Shown here: positions 56,753 through 64,000 of the stretch, piece after piece
Numbering within the stretch: position 1 is the stretch's first letter
Layout of the letters: every line of letters begins with the position of its first letter
Notes under the pieces: generated by a model
Seen by the model: the letters and a program-made list of their open reading frames with translations, nothing else
Database searches by the model: none
What the model was told of the DNA's origin: nothing
Made by a program: the position numbers and the translations under genes
NCBI RefSeq assembly: GCF_023555005.1
Contig: NZ_JAMJPJ010000006.1
Span: 103,595-167,594 of the forward strand
Direction: 5' to 3'
DNA: 64,000 nucleotides
DNA from: Halomonas llamarensis
GTDB lineage: Bacteria > Pseudomonadota > Gammaproteobacteria > Pseudomonadales > Halomonadaceae

Positions 56753-57526
56753 ATGACCGAATGGATCGCGCTATCCCGCACAAATCATGCCGAGCATACG
56801 TATGCCCCGCGTGAGGGCTACGGCCACGCCAGCGGGCAGGTGATTGCCCCGGTGATGCTGGCCGAGTTGCCTAAGCTGCTGCCGCACTACGTGGTGGGGT
56901 TTCTGGCCGGTGACGATGGCCTGTTGCCCGTCGCCGTGCTGGGCGTGGAGAAAGACCAGAACCTTTACCTGCACCCCGATGGCCGCTGGTTGGCCAAGTA
57001 CGTGCCTGCCACGCTACGGGGGTACCCGTTTGTGCTGGCCAATAACGGCAAGGGCAAAGGCGATAAAACACTTAGCATCGCCGCCGATCACCTGCTGGAA
57101 CACGGCGGTAAGCCGTTGTTTGATAACGGCGAACCCGCCAAGCCCGTGGCTGATACCTTGGCGTTTCTGACACAATGTGAAGGCAACCGACAAGCGACCC
57201 TCAACGCCTGTCAGATGCTGGAAAAAGCCGGTGTGCTTTCCCCGTGGACGCTAACCGTACCCATTGGCGAAGGCCATAAGCAGGTCAACGGCCTCTACCG
57301 CGTGGATGAGCAAACCCTCAATGCCCTGGACGCCGAGACGTATGCCACGCTGCAAGGGGCGCCGATGCAACTGGCCTACGGGCAGCTCTACAGCATGGCC
57401 CAGGTGGATCAGCTCACCCAGCGCCACGCCCTGCAGGAGAAACTGACCCACACCCAAGCCCCTGAAAACCTGGACGCGATGTTCGGGGAAGGGGACGATG
57501 AGCTGGAATTTGATTTCGATAGTTAG
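56753..57526 (+). CDS. sapC: SapC-family protein (S-layer-associated)
   Basis: 257 residues from ATG 56753 (TAAGGAG upstream). The SapC pattern is seen: HVVGFLAGDD-like HYVVGFLAGDDGLLPVAVLG, YLHPDGRWLAKYVPATLRGYPF, and VNGLYRVDEQTLNALDAETY. SapC genes accompany S-layer protein genes in Campylobacter and occur widely near surface-protein genes; the biochemical role is unknown. No signal peptide is seen. The C-terminal tail NLDAMFGEGDDELEFDFDS is strongly acidic, and a diverged copy of the DNA for this tail lies at 61926-61983. Confidence 0.88.
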   Translation: MTEWIALSRTNHAEHTYAPREGYGHASGQVIAPVMLAELPKLLPHYVVGFLAGDDGLLPVAVLGVEKDQNLYLHPDGRWLAKYVPATLRGYPFVLANNGKGKGDKTLSIAADHLLEHGGKPLFDNGEPAKPVADTLAFLTQCEGNRQATLNACQMLEKAGVLSPWTLTVPIGEGHKQVNGLYRVDEQTLNALDAETYATLQGAPMQLAYGQLYSMAQVDQLTQRHALQEKLTHTQAPENLDAMFGEGDDELEFDFDS

Positions 57527-57581
57527 CTAGACTGGGCGCACACCCTGACGCCCACCGTTTCACTACCTATAAGCGAACGCG

Positions 57582-59948
57582 ATGCCAGCTTCCTCGCCAA
57601 CCCCATTGCCCCACACGGCAACGCCACCAACGTCAGACCTCACCACGGCCGTGCAGGGCCGCCCCCTGCATGTGCTGTGGGCCAACGCCTACTGCCTGAT
57701 GGATACCGCCAGCGGGGCGGCCATGGCCGTGCGCGAAATGCTGCGCCAGCTGGACCGGCGGGGCGCCAAAGTGTCCATCGTGGGCGCCACGGTATTTGAT
57801 GACCCCAGCGGCACGGCGAGGTTCGGCGCGCAGTGGACGTCGCTTGATGCCAGCACCAAGCCCGTGATCACCGTCAAGGACCCGCCGTTAACCCACCTGC
57901 TGGTCAAGACCGCCAGCACCCAGCGTTCAAGGATGACCGCCCGTGAAGAAGCCCTCTGGGTGAGCCTGTATCGCAAGGTGCTGGAGGAAAGCCCGCCCGA
58001 CGTGGTGTATTACTACGGCGGCCACATGATGGATCTGCTGATTGCCGACGAAGCCCGTCAGCGCGGCATACCCTGCGTGGCGTATCTGGCCAACGGCAAT
58101 TACCACGACACCCGCTGGTGCCGCGATGTCAGCATGATTCTTACCGACAGCCACGCCACCGCCAGGCATTATCAACAACGCCTGGATATTGCCCCGCAGC
58201 CGGTGGGGGCGTTTATCGACCCCGCGCCGGTGGTGGCGGCGCACACAACCCGCGAGCGGCTGCTGTTTGTCAATCCGCTGCTCGAAAAAGGCGCGGCGGT
58301 GGTCATCCGGCTGGCGTTGGAACTGGAGACCCGCCGCCCGGATATCGTCATCGAAGTGGTCGAATCACGCGGGCATTGGCAAGGGCTATTAGCCAAGATC
58401 ACGTCGCAGTGGGGCGAGCCGCGCCATTCATTGAGCAACGTGGTGGTCACGCCCAACACCCCCGACATGCGCCCGGTGTATGCTCGCGCCCGCGTCCTGC
58501 TGGCCCCCAGCCTGTGGTGGGAAAGCTTTGGCCGGGTGGCCGCCGAGGCCATGCTCAACGGTATTCCGGCGGTGGTCACCCAGCGGGGCGGGTTACCCGA
58601 GGTGATCGGCAACGCCGGTTTGACGGTTAACCTGCCCGAAGCCTGCTACCAGCCGCCCTATGCCCAGGTGCCCTCGGCCGCGCAGCTGAAGCCGGTGATC
58701 GAGCGCATCGAGCGCTGGTTTGACGATGAGGCCTTTTATCGCTCGTACGTTGAGCGTGCTTACGCGCAAGGCCAGCAGCACCGTATTGAAAACAGCACCC
58801 AGCGCTTGATCGACGCCTTGCTGCCGTTAGCCCTTCAGCGCCATCAGCCACGCCACAATGCCAACAGCCTGGCGCCGCCCCTGCGCGTAAGGCGCATACT
58901 GTTGAATAGCTTTGTGGGCGGGCCGGGCAGCATGGGCCGCGTTGGCTACCATGCGCTAAAGCACTTGGTAAACCGCGGCTACGAAACGCACCTGTTGCCC
59001 TTCAGCAACGATCAGGCTGCCGCGTACTGGGACGACGACACCCGCCAGCGGGTGACGGCGAATCCGGCGGCGTTGGCGGCTGACCAGCAAATCAAGTTTT
59101 GCTCGGTTCGGGAAGCCGGGCTGACCCGTTACGCGCGCCACGTAACGCCCTGGTTTTTTCACGATGTCGACGGCCTGTCGCCACGCATCGTTACCGCCAT
59201 CAACGCCAACGATGCGGTGTATACCTCAAGCCACTTCATTCGCGATATCTTTATCGCTCACGGGGTGCGCGTGCCGGTCACCGTGCTGGGGCATGGCGTT
59301 GACCCGGCGCACTATCGTTATACCCAGCGCACCGTCAACGGCCCCTTTACCTTCTTGTGTGTGGCCGAACCCACGCCGCGCAAGAACCTGACCATGCTGG
59401 TGCGCGCTTTTCAACGCGCTTTTGGCAAGCGGGCCGATGTGCGTTTGATCCTCAAGACCGCGCTGCACGACGCCACCGCGTTGCGTCAGCAGTGCGCCAA
59501 CGCCGCGAATATCGAGATCGATGCGCGAGCGTTGCGCCATGAGCATGACATGGCCGCCCTCTACCAGCAGGCCCACTGCTTTGTGCTGCCCACGCGCTTT
59601 GAAGGCTTTGGGATGCCGTACCTGGAAGCCATGGCCACCGGGCTGCCGGTAATCGCCACCCACTACAGCGGCCATCTGGATTTTTGCCGCCCGGATAACA
59701 GCTATCTGATCGACGTGAAACGCATGGTTGCGGCGGATACCACCTGCTTTCCCTATCTGCCCGGTTGGTGGGCCGAACCCGACGAAGACCATCTTGTCAG
59801 CTTGATGCGCGAGGTGCTGGGTGATTACGACTGCGCACTGGCGGTTGGCCGAAAAGCCCACGAGCACGCGGTGGGCGAGTGGACCTGGCAAGCGCAACTG
59901 GATAAGGTGTTCCCCGGCCCTGATTCACCCGCCAAGGATATGCGCTAA
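57582..59948 (+). CDS. two-module GT4 glycosyltransferase
   Basis: 788 residues from ATG 57582. The first GT-B module (about 25-410) has LHVLWANAYCLMDTASGAAM, LFVNPLLEKGAAVVIRLALE and SLWWESFGRVAAEAMLNGIP. The second (about 430-785) has VGGPGSMGRVGYHALKHLVN, FLCVAEPTPRKNLTMLVRAF and the E-x7-E site RFEGFGMPYLEAMATGLP. It is cytoplasmic and likely adds two sugars in series. Its place between sapC and a GT2 gene suggests glycosylation of the surface protein before export, or of its anchoring glycan. It overlaps the GT2 gene by one base. Confidence 0.88.
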   Translation: MPASSPTPLPHTATPPTSDLTTAVQGRPLHVLWANAYCLMDTASGAAMAVREMLRQLDRRGAKVSIVGATVFDDPSGTARFGAQWTSLDASTKPVITVKDPPLTHLLVKTASTQRSRMTAREEALWVSLYRKVLEESPPDVVYYYGGHMMDLLIADEARQRGIPCVAYLANGNYHDTRWCRDVSMILTDSHATARHYQQRLDIAPQPVGAFIDPAPVVAAHTTRERLLFVNPLLEKGAAVVIRLALELETRRPDIVIEVVESRGHWQGLLAKITSQWGEPRHSLSNVVVTPNTPDMRPVYARARVLLAPSLWWESFGRVAAEAMLNGIPAVVTQRGGLPEVIGNAGLTVNLPEACYQPPYAQVPSAAQLKPVIERIERWFDDEAFYRSYVERAYAQGQQHRIENSTQRLIDALLPLALQRHQPRHNANSLAPPLRVRRILLNSFVGGPGSMGRVGYHALKHLVNRGYETHLLPFSNDQAAAYWDDDTRQRVTANPAALAADQQIKFCSVREAGLTRYARHVTPWFFHDVDGLSPRIVTAINANDAVYTSSHFIRDIFIAHGVRVPVTVLGHGVDPAHYRYTQRTVNGPFTFLCVAEPTPRKNLTMLVRAFQRAFGKRADVRLILKTALHDATALRQQCANAANIEIDARALRHEHDMAALYQQAHCFVLPTRFEGFGMPYLEAMATGLPVIATHYSGHLDFCRPDNSYLIDVKRMVAADTTCFPYLPGWWAEPDEDHLVSLMREVLGDYDCALAVGRKAHEHAVGEWTWQAQLDKVFPGPDSPAKDMR

Positions 59949-60865
59949 TGCCCACGCCCTGTGTCAGTATTGTCATGCCGGTTTACAACCGCGCCACGCA
60001 GGTGGCCTCGGCGATCGACAGCCTGCTCGCCCAAACCTACCGTGATGTTGAGTTGATCATCGTCGACGATGGCTCCACCGATGGCACCGTGGATGTCATC
60101 ACGGCGTATGCCGCCAATGATGCGCGGGTGCGCCTTTTGGCCTTGCCCGCTAACGGGGGCCAGGGCCTGGCCCGGGCGATCGGCACCGACGCCGCCCGCG
60201 GGCGGTATATCGCGGTGATGGACTCCGACGATATAGCACTGCCTCACCGCCTGGACACCCAGGTCAAGTGGATGGATGCCCACCCTGAGGTCACGCTGGC
60301 TGGGGCCCATGCCACTAAGGTCATGGCGGATAAATCGCTGGCCATGCAGCTGCCTACGGGTGACGGTGAATTGAAAGCCCGCCTGCTGCTGGTCGATGGG
60401 GTCTTGGTGCATCCGACCGTGATCATGCGCCGTGATTTCCTGCTTGAGCACAACCTCAACTACAGCGCCGAACGTCGCGGCGATGACGACTACGAGTTTT
60501 TCAACCGCATGATGGCGGCCGGGGCCGTGTTCGCCAATATGCCTGAAACAGTGCTGGAGTATCACCGCCACGGGGGAAACATCAGCGCCAACACGCCGCG
60601 CCTGGAGCAGGACAAGACCCCGCTGCGGCGTTTTTTGCTGGGCCATTATTACCCTGACTTGACCGGCCGGGAGGTGATGGCGCTTGCGCGTATCATGCAG
60701 CGGTCGTTGACGCTAAGCACGAAACAAGCCTATGCGGGGCTGATCGCGGCGGATAAAGCCATGACCCTGCAGCACAGTGTCTTTGGGGAAGACCACCAGG
60801 TGCTCAATGCCATCATCATGCAGTATGTAAAACGCTTGACGCAGGCGCTCAATAAACAAGTTTAA
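59948..60865 (+). CDS. GT2 family glycosyltransferase
   Basis: 305 residues from ATG 59948 at a TAATG overlap. The GT-A motifs CVSIVMPVYNRATQVASAID, IIVDDGSTDGT and AVMDSDDIALPHRL are present, with a C-terminal acceptor region. There are no membrane helices. Acceptor and donor cannot be read from sequence. It is part of the same unit as the two-module GT4 and the UDP-sugar enzyme. Confidence 0.9.
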   Translation: MPTPCVSIVMPVYNRATQVASAIDSLLAQTYRDVELIIVDDGSTDGTVDVITAYAANDARVRLLALPANGGQGLARAIGTDAARGRYIAVMDSDDIALPHRLDTQVKWMDAHPEVTLAGAHATKVMADKSLAMQLPTGDGELKARLLLVDGVLVHPTVIMRRDFLLEHNLNYSAERRGDDDYEFFNRMMAAGAVFANMPETVLEYHRHGGNISANTPRLEQDKTPLRRFLLGHYYPDLTGREVMALARIMQRSLTLSTKQAYAGLIAADKAMTLQHSVFGEDHQVLNAIIMQYVKRLTQALNKQV

Positions 60866-60883
60866 TAAACAACAGGAGGCGTG

Positions 60884-61876
60884 ATGCGCCGTTATCTTGT
60901 GACCGGCGGGGCAGGGTTTGTGGGCTCGCACCTCTGTGACCGCTTGCTTGACGACGGGCACGCCGTGCTGTGTATCGACAACCTGGTGACCGGCGCGTCT
61001 CACAACGTGGCCCACCACGCTGATAATGCCCACTTCGTGTTTTGCTACCATGATGTGGTGCGCCCGCTTGGCGCCGGTGACGTCAACGGTATCGACGGCA
61101 TCTTTCATCTGGCCTGCCCGGCGTCGCCCGCCCATTACCAGCAGGCACCCATCAGCACCACGCAAACGGCGGTGGTGGGTACGCTGAACCTGCTGGACAT
61201 GGCGCGCGCGCAAGGCATTCCGATCGTGCATGCGTCGACGTCGGAAGTGTATGGCGACCCCCGCGAACACCCGCAAACAGAAGCTTACTGGGGGCATGTC
61301 AACCCTACCGGCCCGCGTGCCTGCTACGATGAGGGCAAGCGTTGTGCTGAGTCGCTGTGCTTTGATTATCACCGCCAGCACGGCGTGGCCGTAAAGGTCG
61401 CGCGTATCTTCAATACCTATGGCCCGCGCATGCAGCTGGACGACGGCCGTGTGGTCAGTAACTTCATTCGCCAGGCGCTGCAGGGCGAGCCGATGACGCT
61501 TTACGGCGATGGCCAGCAGACCCGCAGTTTTTGCTACGTTGACGATCTCGTCGACGGCCTGGTGCGTTTGATGAACACCCCGGACGACATCACCGGCCCG
61601 ATGAACCTGGGCAACCCCGGCGAAGTGAGCATGCACTATCTAGCCCACTTGATCGGCGAACGCATGCCCGCGCGACCACCGCTACGTTATTTACCCTTGC
61701 CAACAGACGACCCCCGGCGCCGCTGCCCGGATATTCAGCGAGCGCGCAAGCAACTGGGGTGGCAACCCCGTATTTCTCTGGAAGCCGGACTCAATCTCAC
61801 GCTGAATGCTTTCCAGAAACGTCTTGCCCATCATCTGCGCGCATCGGTTCTCGACCATTCCCCTCAACCTGATTGA
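60884..61876 (+). CDS. UDP-glucuronate decarboxylase-like SDR (UDP-xylose synthase family)
   Basis: 330 residues from ATG 60884 (AGGAGG at 60874-60879; the GTG just before is too close to it). The NAD site is YLVTGGAGFVGSHLCDRLL. UXS-type blocks are FHLACPASPAHYQQAPISTT, STSEVYGDPREHPQTE, NPTGPRACYDEGKRCAESLC (with the EGKR Tyr/Lys region) and ARIFNTYGPRMQLDDGRVVS. It would turn UDP-glucuronate into UDP-xylose, the likely donor for one neighbouring glycosyltransferase. Its 3' end runs into the sapC relic. Confidence 0.87.
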   Translation: MRRYLVTGGAGFVGSHLCDRLLDDGHAVLCIDNLVTGASHNVAHHADNAHFVFCYHDVVRPLGAGDVNGIDGIFHLACPASPAHYQQAPISTTQTAVVGTLNLLDMARAQGIPIVHASTSEVYGDPREHPQTEAYWGHVNPTGPRACYDEGKRCAESLCFDYHRQHGVAVKVARIFNTYGPRMQLDDGRVVSNFIRQALQGEPMTLYGDGQQTRSFCYVDDLVDGLVRLMNTPDDITGPMNLGNPGEVSMHYLAHLIGERMPARPPLRYLPLPTDDPRRRCPDIQRARKQLGWQPRISLEAGLNLTLNAFQKRLAHHLRASVLDHSPQPD

Positions 61877-61984
61877 CCGTTTAGCCGAGGCACACGCCAA
61901 TGCTGATCACGCCCAAGCCCGCCAGAACCTGGACGAGATGTTCGGGGAAGGGGATGATGAGGTAGAATTTGATTTCGACAGTTC
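61870..61984 (+). pseudogene. sapC 3'-end relic
   Basis: The frame here reads NLIDRLAEAHANADHAQARQ then NLDEMFGEGDDEVEFDFDS, aligning with the last 40 or so residues of SapC. The best DNA stretch, 61926-61983, matches 57467-57524 at 53 of 58 bases. The SapC stop TAG is replaced by TCA, so the frame stays open into the DUF6447-like gene. No start codon or rest of sapC is present, so it is read as a relic or the second end of a duplication. Confidence 0.8.
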
Positions 61985-62012
61985 ATTCAACACGACAGTA
62001 AGGAGCCACTTC

Positions 62013-62237
62013 ATGGCCAAGCAAGAGACACAACAGAAAGCCGCGACCGTGACCATCGACGGCACCGAGTACAACCTCAATGATCTCACCGATAACGCCA
62101 AAGCGCAGCTGACCAACCTGCGCGTGACCGATCAGGAAATTGAGCGGTTGAACCAGCAACTGGCGATTGCCCAGACGGCACGCCGGGCGTATGCCAATGC
62201 GTTAGCGGAAGAATTGCCTAAGCAGACGAAGCACTGA
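62013..62237 (+). CDS. DUF6447-like small protein
   Basis: 74 residues from ATG 62013, with TAAGGAG about nine bases upstream, closely like the sapC ribosome site. The pattern ATVTIDGTEYNLNDLTDNAK, AQLTNLRVTDQEIERLNQQL and AQTARRAYANALAEELP is that of DUF6447 proteins: a short beta hairpin, then a long helix. No signal peptide is seen. Translation from further upstream as a fusion with the sapC relic is possible because the frame is open, but the local ribosome site argues for this start. Function is unknown; an accessory role with the surface protein is inferred from position. Confidence 0.72.
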   Translation: MAKQETQQKAATVTIDGTEYNLNDLTDNAKAQLTNLRVTDQEIERLNQQLAIAQTARRAYANALAEELPKQTKH

Positions 62238-62242
62238 ATATT

Positions 62243-62323
62243 ATGTTGAAAGTGACGTTATTACTCGCCACCGCCATGCTATTAACCGGCTGTGGCGGCG
62301 TGCCGCTCGTACCGTGTATTTGA
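62243..62323 (+). CDS. 26-residue lipoprotein
   Basis: ATG 62243, six bases after the previous stop. It encodes MLKVTLLLATAMLLTGCGGV and a few more residues: Lys n-region, hydrophobic core and lipobox LTGC, leaving a mature lipid-anchored peptide of about 10 residues. No clear Shine-Dalgarno is seen. Very small lipoproteins like this are real in many gammaproteobacteria, but expression is unproven. Confidence 0.55.
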   Translation: MLKVTLLLATAMLLTGCGGVPLVPCI

Positions 62324-62401
62324 TGTGCCTCGGATGCGTGAGCTAGCCCCGTTGCTTCTTTCGGAATGCAGGGTGGGCAGACAACCAGAGGAGAGCCGGT
62401 G

Positions 62402-62650
62402 ATGTCTCGTTGGCGACACTATATCCGCAGCTTGCCTTGGCGCCTGTCGTTTGCCGTGCCGATGGCCATCGGTGGCTACCTGGCCGTGGTAAAAACGACC
62501 GCGAGTTCTCCCGAAGAAGGTGCCTGGTTTGGTGCCGTGCTGGCGTTTATTTGCCTTTGGCCGGGAAAGCGCGGCCGTCGTTTGGCACCGCACCATGCGT
62601 TCGATCATTCTTCTTCTCAGGATGGCGGTGATGGCGATGCCGGTGATTGA
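62402..62650 (+). CDS. small hypothetical membrane protein
   Basis: 82 residues from ATG 62402 (GAGAGCCGG upstream). Two hydrophobic segments (LSFAVPMAIGGYLAVV and GAWFGAVLAFICLW) are joined by a short polar turn, with Arg-rich flanks and a Ser/Asp/Gly-rich C-terminal tail. No family recognised. It is on the same strand as the DUF6447-like and lipoprotein genes and is followed by a terminator. Confidence 0.55.
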   Translation: MSRWRHYIRSLPWRLSFAVPMAIGGYLAVVKTTASSPEEGAWFGAVLAFICLWPGKRGRRLAPHHAFDHSSSQDGGDGDAGD

Positions 62651-62718
62651 GTGAAGCTCTATCCAGGGCATCTGTATGGTTGTGTACCGTTCGTACCGAT
62701 TATTTGATCAAAGCGTCA

Positions 62719-62740
62719 ATGCCGCCCTGTGCGGCATTTT
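62719..62740 (+). terminator. rho-independent terminator
   Basis: TGCCGC (62720-62725), loop CCTGT, GCGGCA (62731-62736), then TTTT. It ends the surface-protein accessory genes. From 62741 to about 63070 nothing convincing was found. Confidence 0.75.
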
Positions 62741-63072
62741 ATGTCGCTACCCGATAAATCTCCCCTACCTCACGGCATAAGCGCGTCCCAGTGGCCGCGA
62801 TGAGTTGCTAAACTAGCGCGATGACGGCTTATCCCGATTCCCAAGGCCCTGATATGGCTCCCGTTCCCTCTGGCTGCCCGCACGGTTTTGTTAGCTGTTC
62901 GGCATCAACTATCTTGTTCGGTCCGCCACCCGGCAAAGCGACGCAGGATACGCACGGTGTTACAGGAACTGGTGCATCGCGTATCGGCCCTAGCAGGCAT
63001 GTGTTGGTCGATTGAGACGATATCGGTGGTCAAAAAATACTTGCTGGCGATGATAGGGAAAGTGTCGCCGCC

Positions 63073-63360
63073 GACATCGGTGGTGATGGCCCAGATCCAC
63101 GCCAAACGAGTAAAAGACGGCGCCACGCGCAAGGATGTCAACATTGCCCTGATTCGGCTGCTGTATGAACGGGGCTACCGCCGCGAGCAAATCGTGAGAC
63201 TGTTTAACATCATCGATTGGATGCTCCAGTTGCCCGAGGCGCTGGAACCCGAGTTTGTACAAGCGTTTAACGCTATAAAAAGCACATGCCTTATGTGAAT
63301 ACGATTGAGCGCGTTGAGCGAGCGAAAGCAGTGCATGAAGGGGTGGGCGCAAACAGATAG
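63073..63360 (+). pseudogene. Rpn/PD-(D/E)XK-family C-terminal relic with frameshift
   Basis: The first frame reads VVMAQIHAKRVKDGATRKDV then IALIRLLYERGYRREQIVRL and FNIIDWMLQLPEALE, the usual C-terminal part of Rpn (recombination-promoting nuclease) proteins. It stops at 63298, but the family continuation KKHMPYVNTIERVERAKAVH is in another frame up to 63360. Adding one A to the A5 run at 63277-63281 restores the frame. The nuclease domain is missing upstream. Confidence 0.75.
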
Positions 63361-63567
63361 CTCTGAAATTTGGTGAGTTGCCGGACTGGGCTGACAAGCG
63401 CATTGCCTCTGCTTCTGATGCACAGCTCGATGACTGTATCTGGTTTTTTTATTTTGATGGCTCCCCGCTGTAAGGCGGTGATACCGTTTGCTTGGCGCAT
63501 CACGCGGTAAGGCGCCTTGGCGAGCCGGGTGCTGTGGTAGTATTGGGGTATTGAGATAAGAGTTTCC

Positions 63568-64000
63568 ATGAGCGAGCTACTCGATCCCACCAACGACTAT
63601 GTCTTCAAGCGGCTGTTTGCTGAAGCGCCTGATTTGTTGGTGGATCTGATCAACGATCTGCGCCCGGATTTGCCTGATATTGCGTCCGTTGACATCAGCA
63701 ACCCCAACATCGAGCCGGCCGAACTTAACGGCAAATACATCATCCTCGACGTGCTGGCCCGCGATGGCGGCGGCAACTGCTGTAATGTCGAGATACAGGT
63801 ACGCCGTTACTGGGCCTGGCACAAACGGGGGTTATTCTATTTAACCCGCACCTTGGGTAACCAGCTGAGTGTTGGAGAGGACTACGAAGAGTTGCGCGCT
63901 TCGGTGGGCTTGCATTTGCTCGACTTCGATCTGTTTACGGAATCCGCCGCTGAACGTGAGCAAGCGATTTGGCGCTTCGAGATGCGCGATGAACGTCAGC
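63568..64000 (+). CDS. Rpn-family PD-(D/E)XK nuclease/transposase, 3' partial
   Basis: 144 residues are visible from ATG 63568; the gene runs past the right edge. LLDPTNDYVFKRLFAEAPDL is the family N-terminus, and ILDVLARDGGGNCCNVEIQV carries the nuclease Asp and the Glu-x-Gln of the PD-(D/E)XK site. Rpn proteins promote RecA-independent recombination and are often in multiple diverging copies; a decayed copy lies 200 bases upstream. The visible part has no defect. Confidence 0.88.
   Translation, partial: MSELLDPTNDYVFKRLFAEAPDLLVDLINDLRPDLPDIASVDISNPNIEPAELNGKYIILDVLARDGGGNCCNVEIQVRRYWAWHKRGLFYLTRTLGNQLSVGEDYEELRASVGLHLLDFDLFTESAAEREQAIWRFEMRDERQ

Noticed and set aside
62821..63015. Small gene of 64 codons starting at 62821
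   Set aside because: No ribosome site, no recognisable pattern and Pro/Ser/Gly-rich composition; it overlaps the frame leading into the Rpn relic.

Overview
The window looks like chromosome from a moderately halophilic gammaproteobacterium of the Halomonadaceae (Halomonas/Vreelandella type). This rests on the overall protein character, a PHA regulator (phaR), a glycine-betaine-type binding protein, the ybbA/ybbP/tesA arrangement, RsmE, EttA and moderately high GC. It is an inference from gene content, not a database match. No tRNA, rRNA or CRISPR array was seen.

Left part (1-21.3 kb) is ordinary core genome: a 5'-truncated MscS-type channel, two J-domain proteins, a CBS-BON protein, a DUF2256/cryptochrome-DASH pair, a lytic transglycosylase, rsmE, phaR, purD, a thioesterase overlapping an orphan phosphoribulokinase, hinT, ettA, a short LOV photoreceptor, an IS5-family insertion sequence sitting inside a 16-bp tandem repeat, a DMT exporter, and the divergent tesA / ybbA-ybbP group.

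Middle-left part (21.4-28.8 kb) is accessory. It holds three type II or HEPN/MNT toxin-antitoxin pairs around pap (PPK2) and glyA, and a REP/RAYT island: four 76-bp REP-pair units, a RAYT transposase and one more REP pair, bounded by a perfect 50-bp direct repeat.

From 28.8 kb to 51.8 kb is a cell-surface locus. A type I secretion system (ABC exporter, HlyD adaptor, TolC-like outer-membrane protein) is followed by a polyprenol-phosphate sugar transferase, ManC, a glycosyltransferase, an oppositely transcribed MBOAT/SGNH pair, a Wzm/Wzt exporter whose Wzt has a glycan-recognition domain, a 1163-residue methyltransferase/coiled-coil/double-glycosyltransferase fusion, a GtrB-like/flippase-like/GT-C-like trio, and Gmd + Rmd. 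Together these suggest a capped D-rhamnose-containing polysaccharide exported by an ABC transporter, with possible periplasmic decoration and O-acetylation. The tolC-like gene carries two 75-bp REP-pair units in frame ahead of its signal peptide.

From 51.8 to 62.7 kb is a likely S-layer or giant surface-protein locus: a 1485-residue acidic DUF4214 protein with sparse RTX-like repeats, SapC, two glycosyltransferases, a UDP-glucuronate decarboxylase-like enzyme and a DUF6447-like protein. A second, diverged copy of the sapC 3' end lies just before the DUF6447-like gene, so the glycosylation genes look like a cassette placed between sapC and that gene. The T1SS about 20 kb upstream is the natural candidate exporter.

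The right edge (62.2-64 kb) has a tiny lipoprotein, a small membrane protein, a frameshifted Rpn/PD-(D/E)XK relic and the start of an intact Rpn-type gene cut by the window end.
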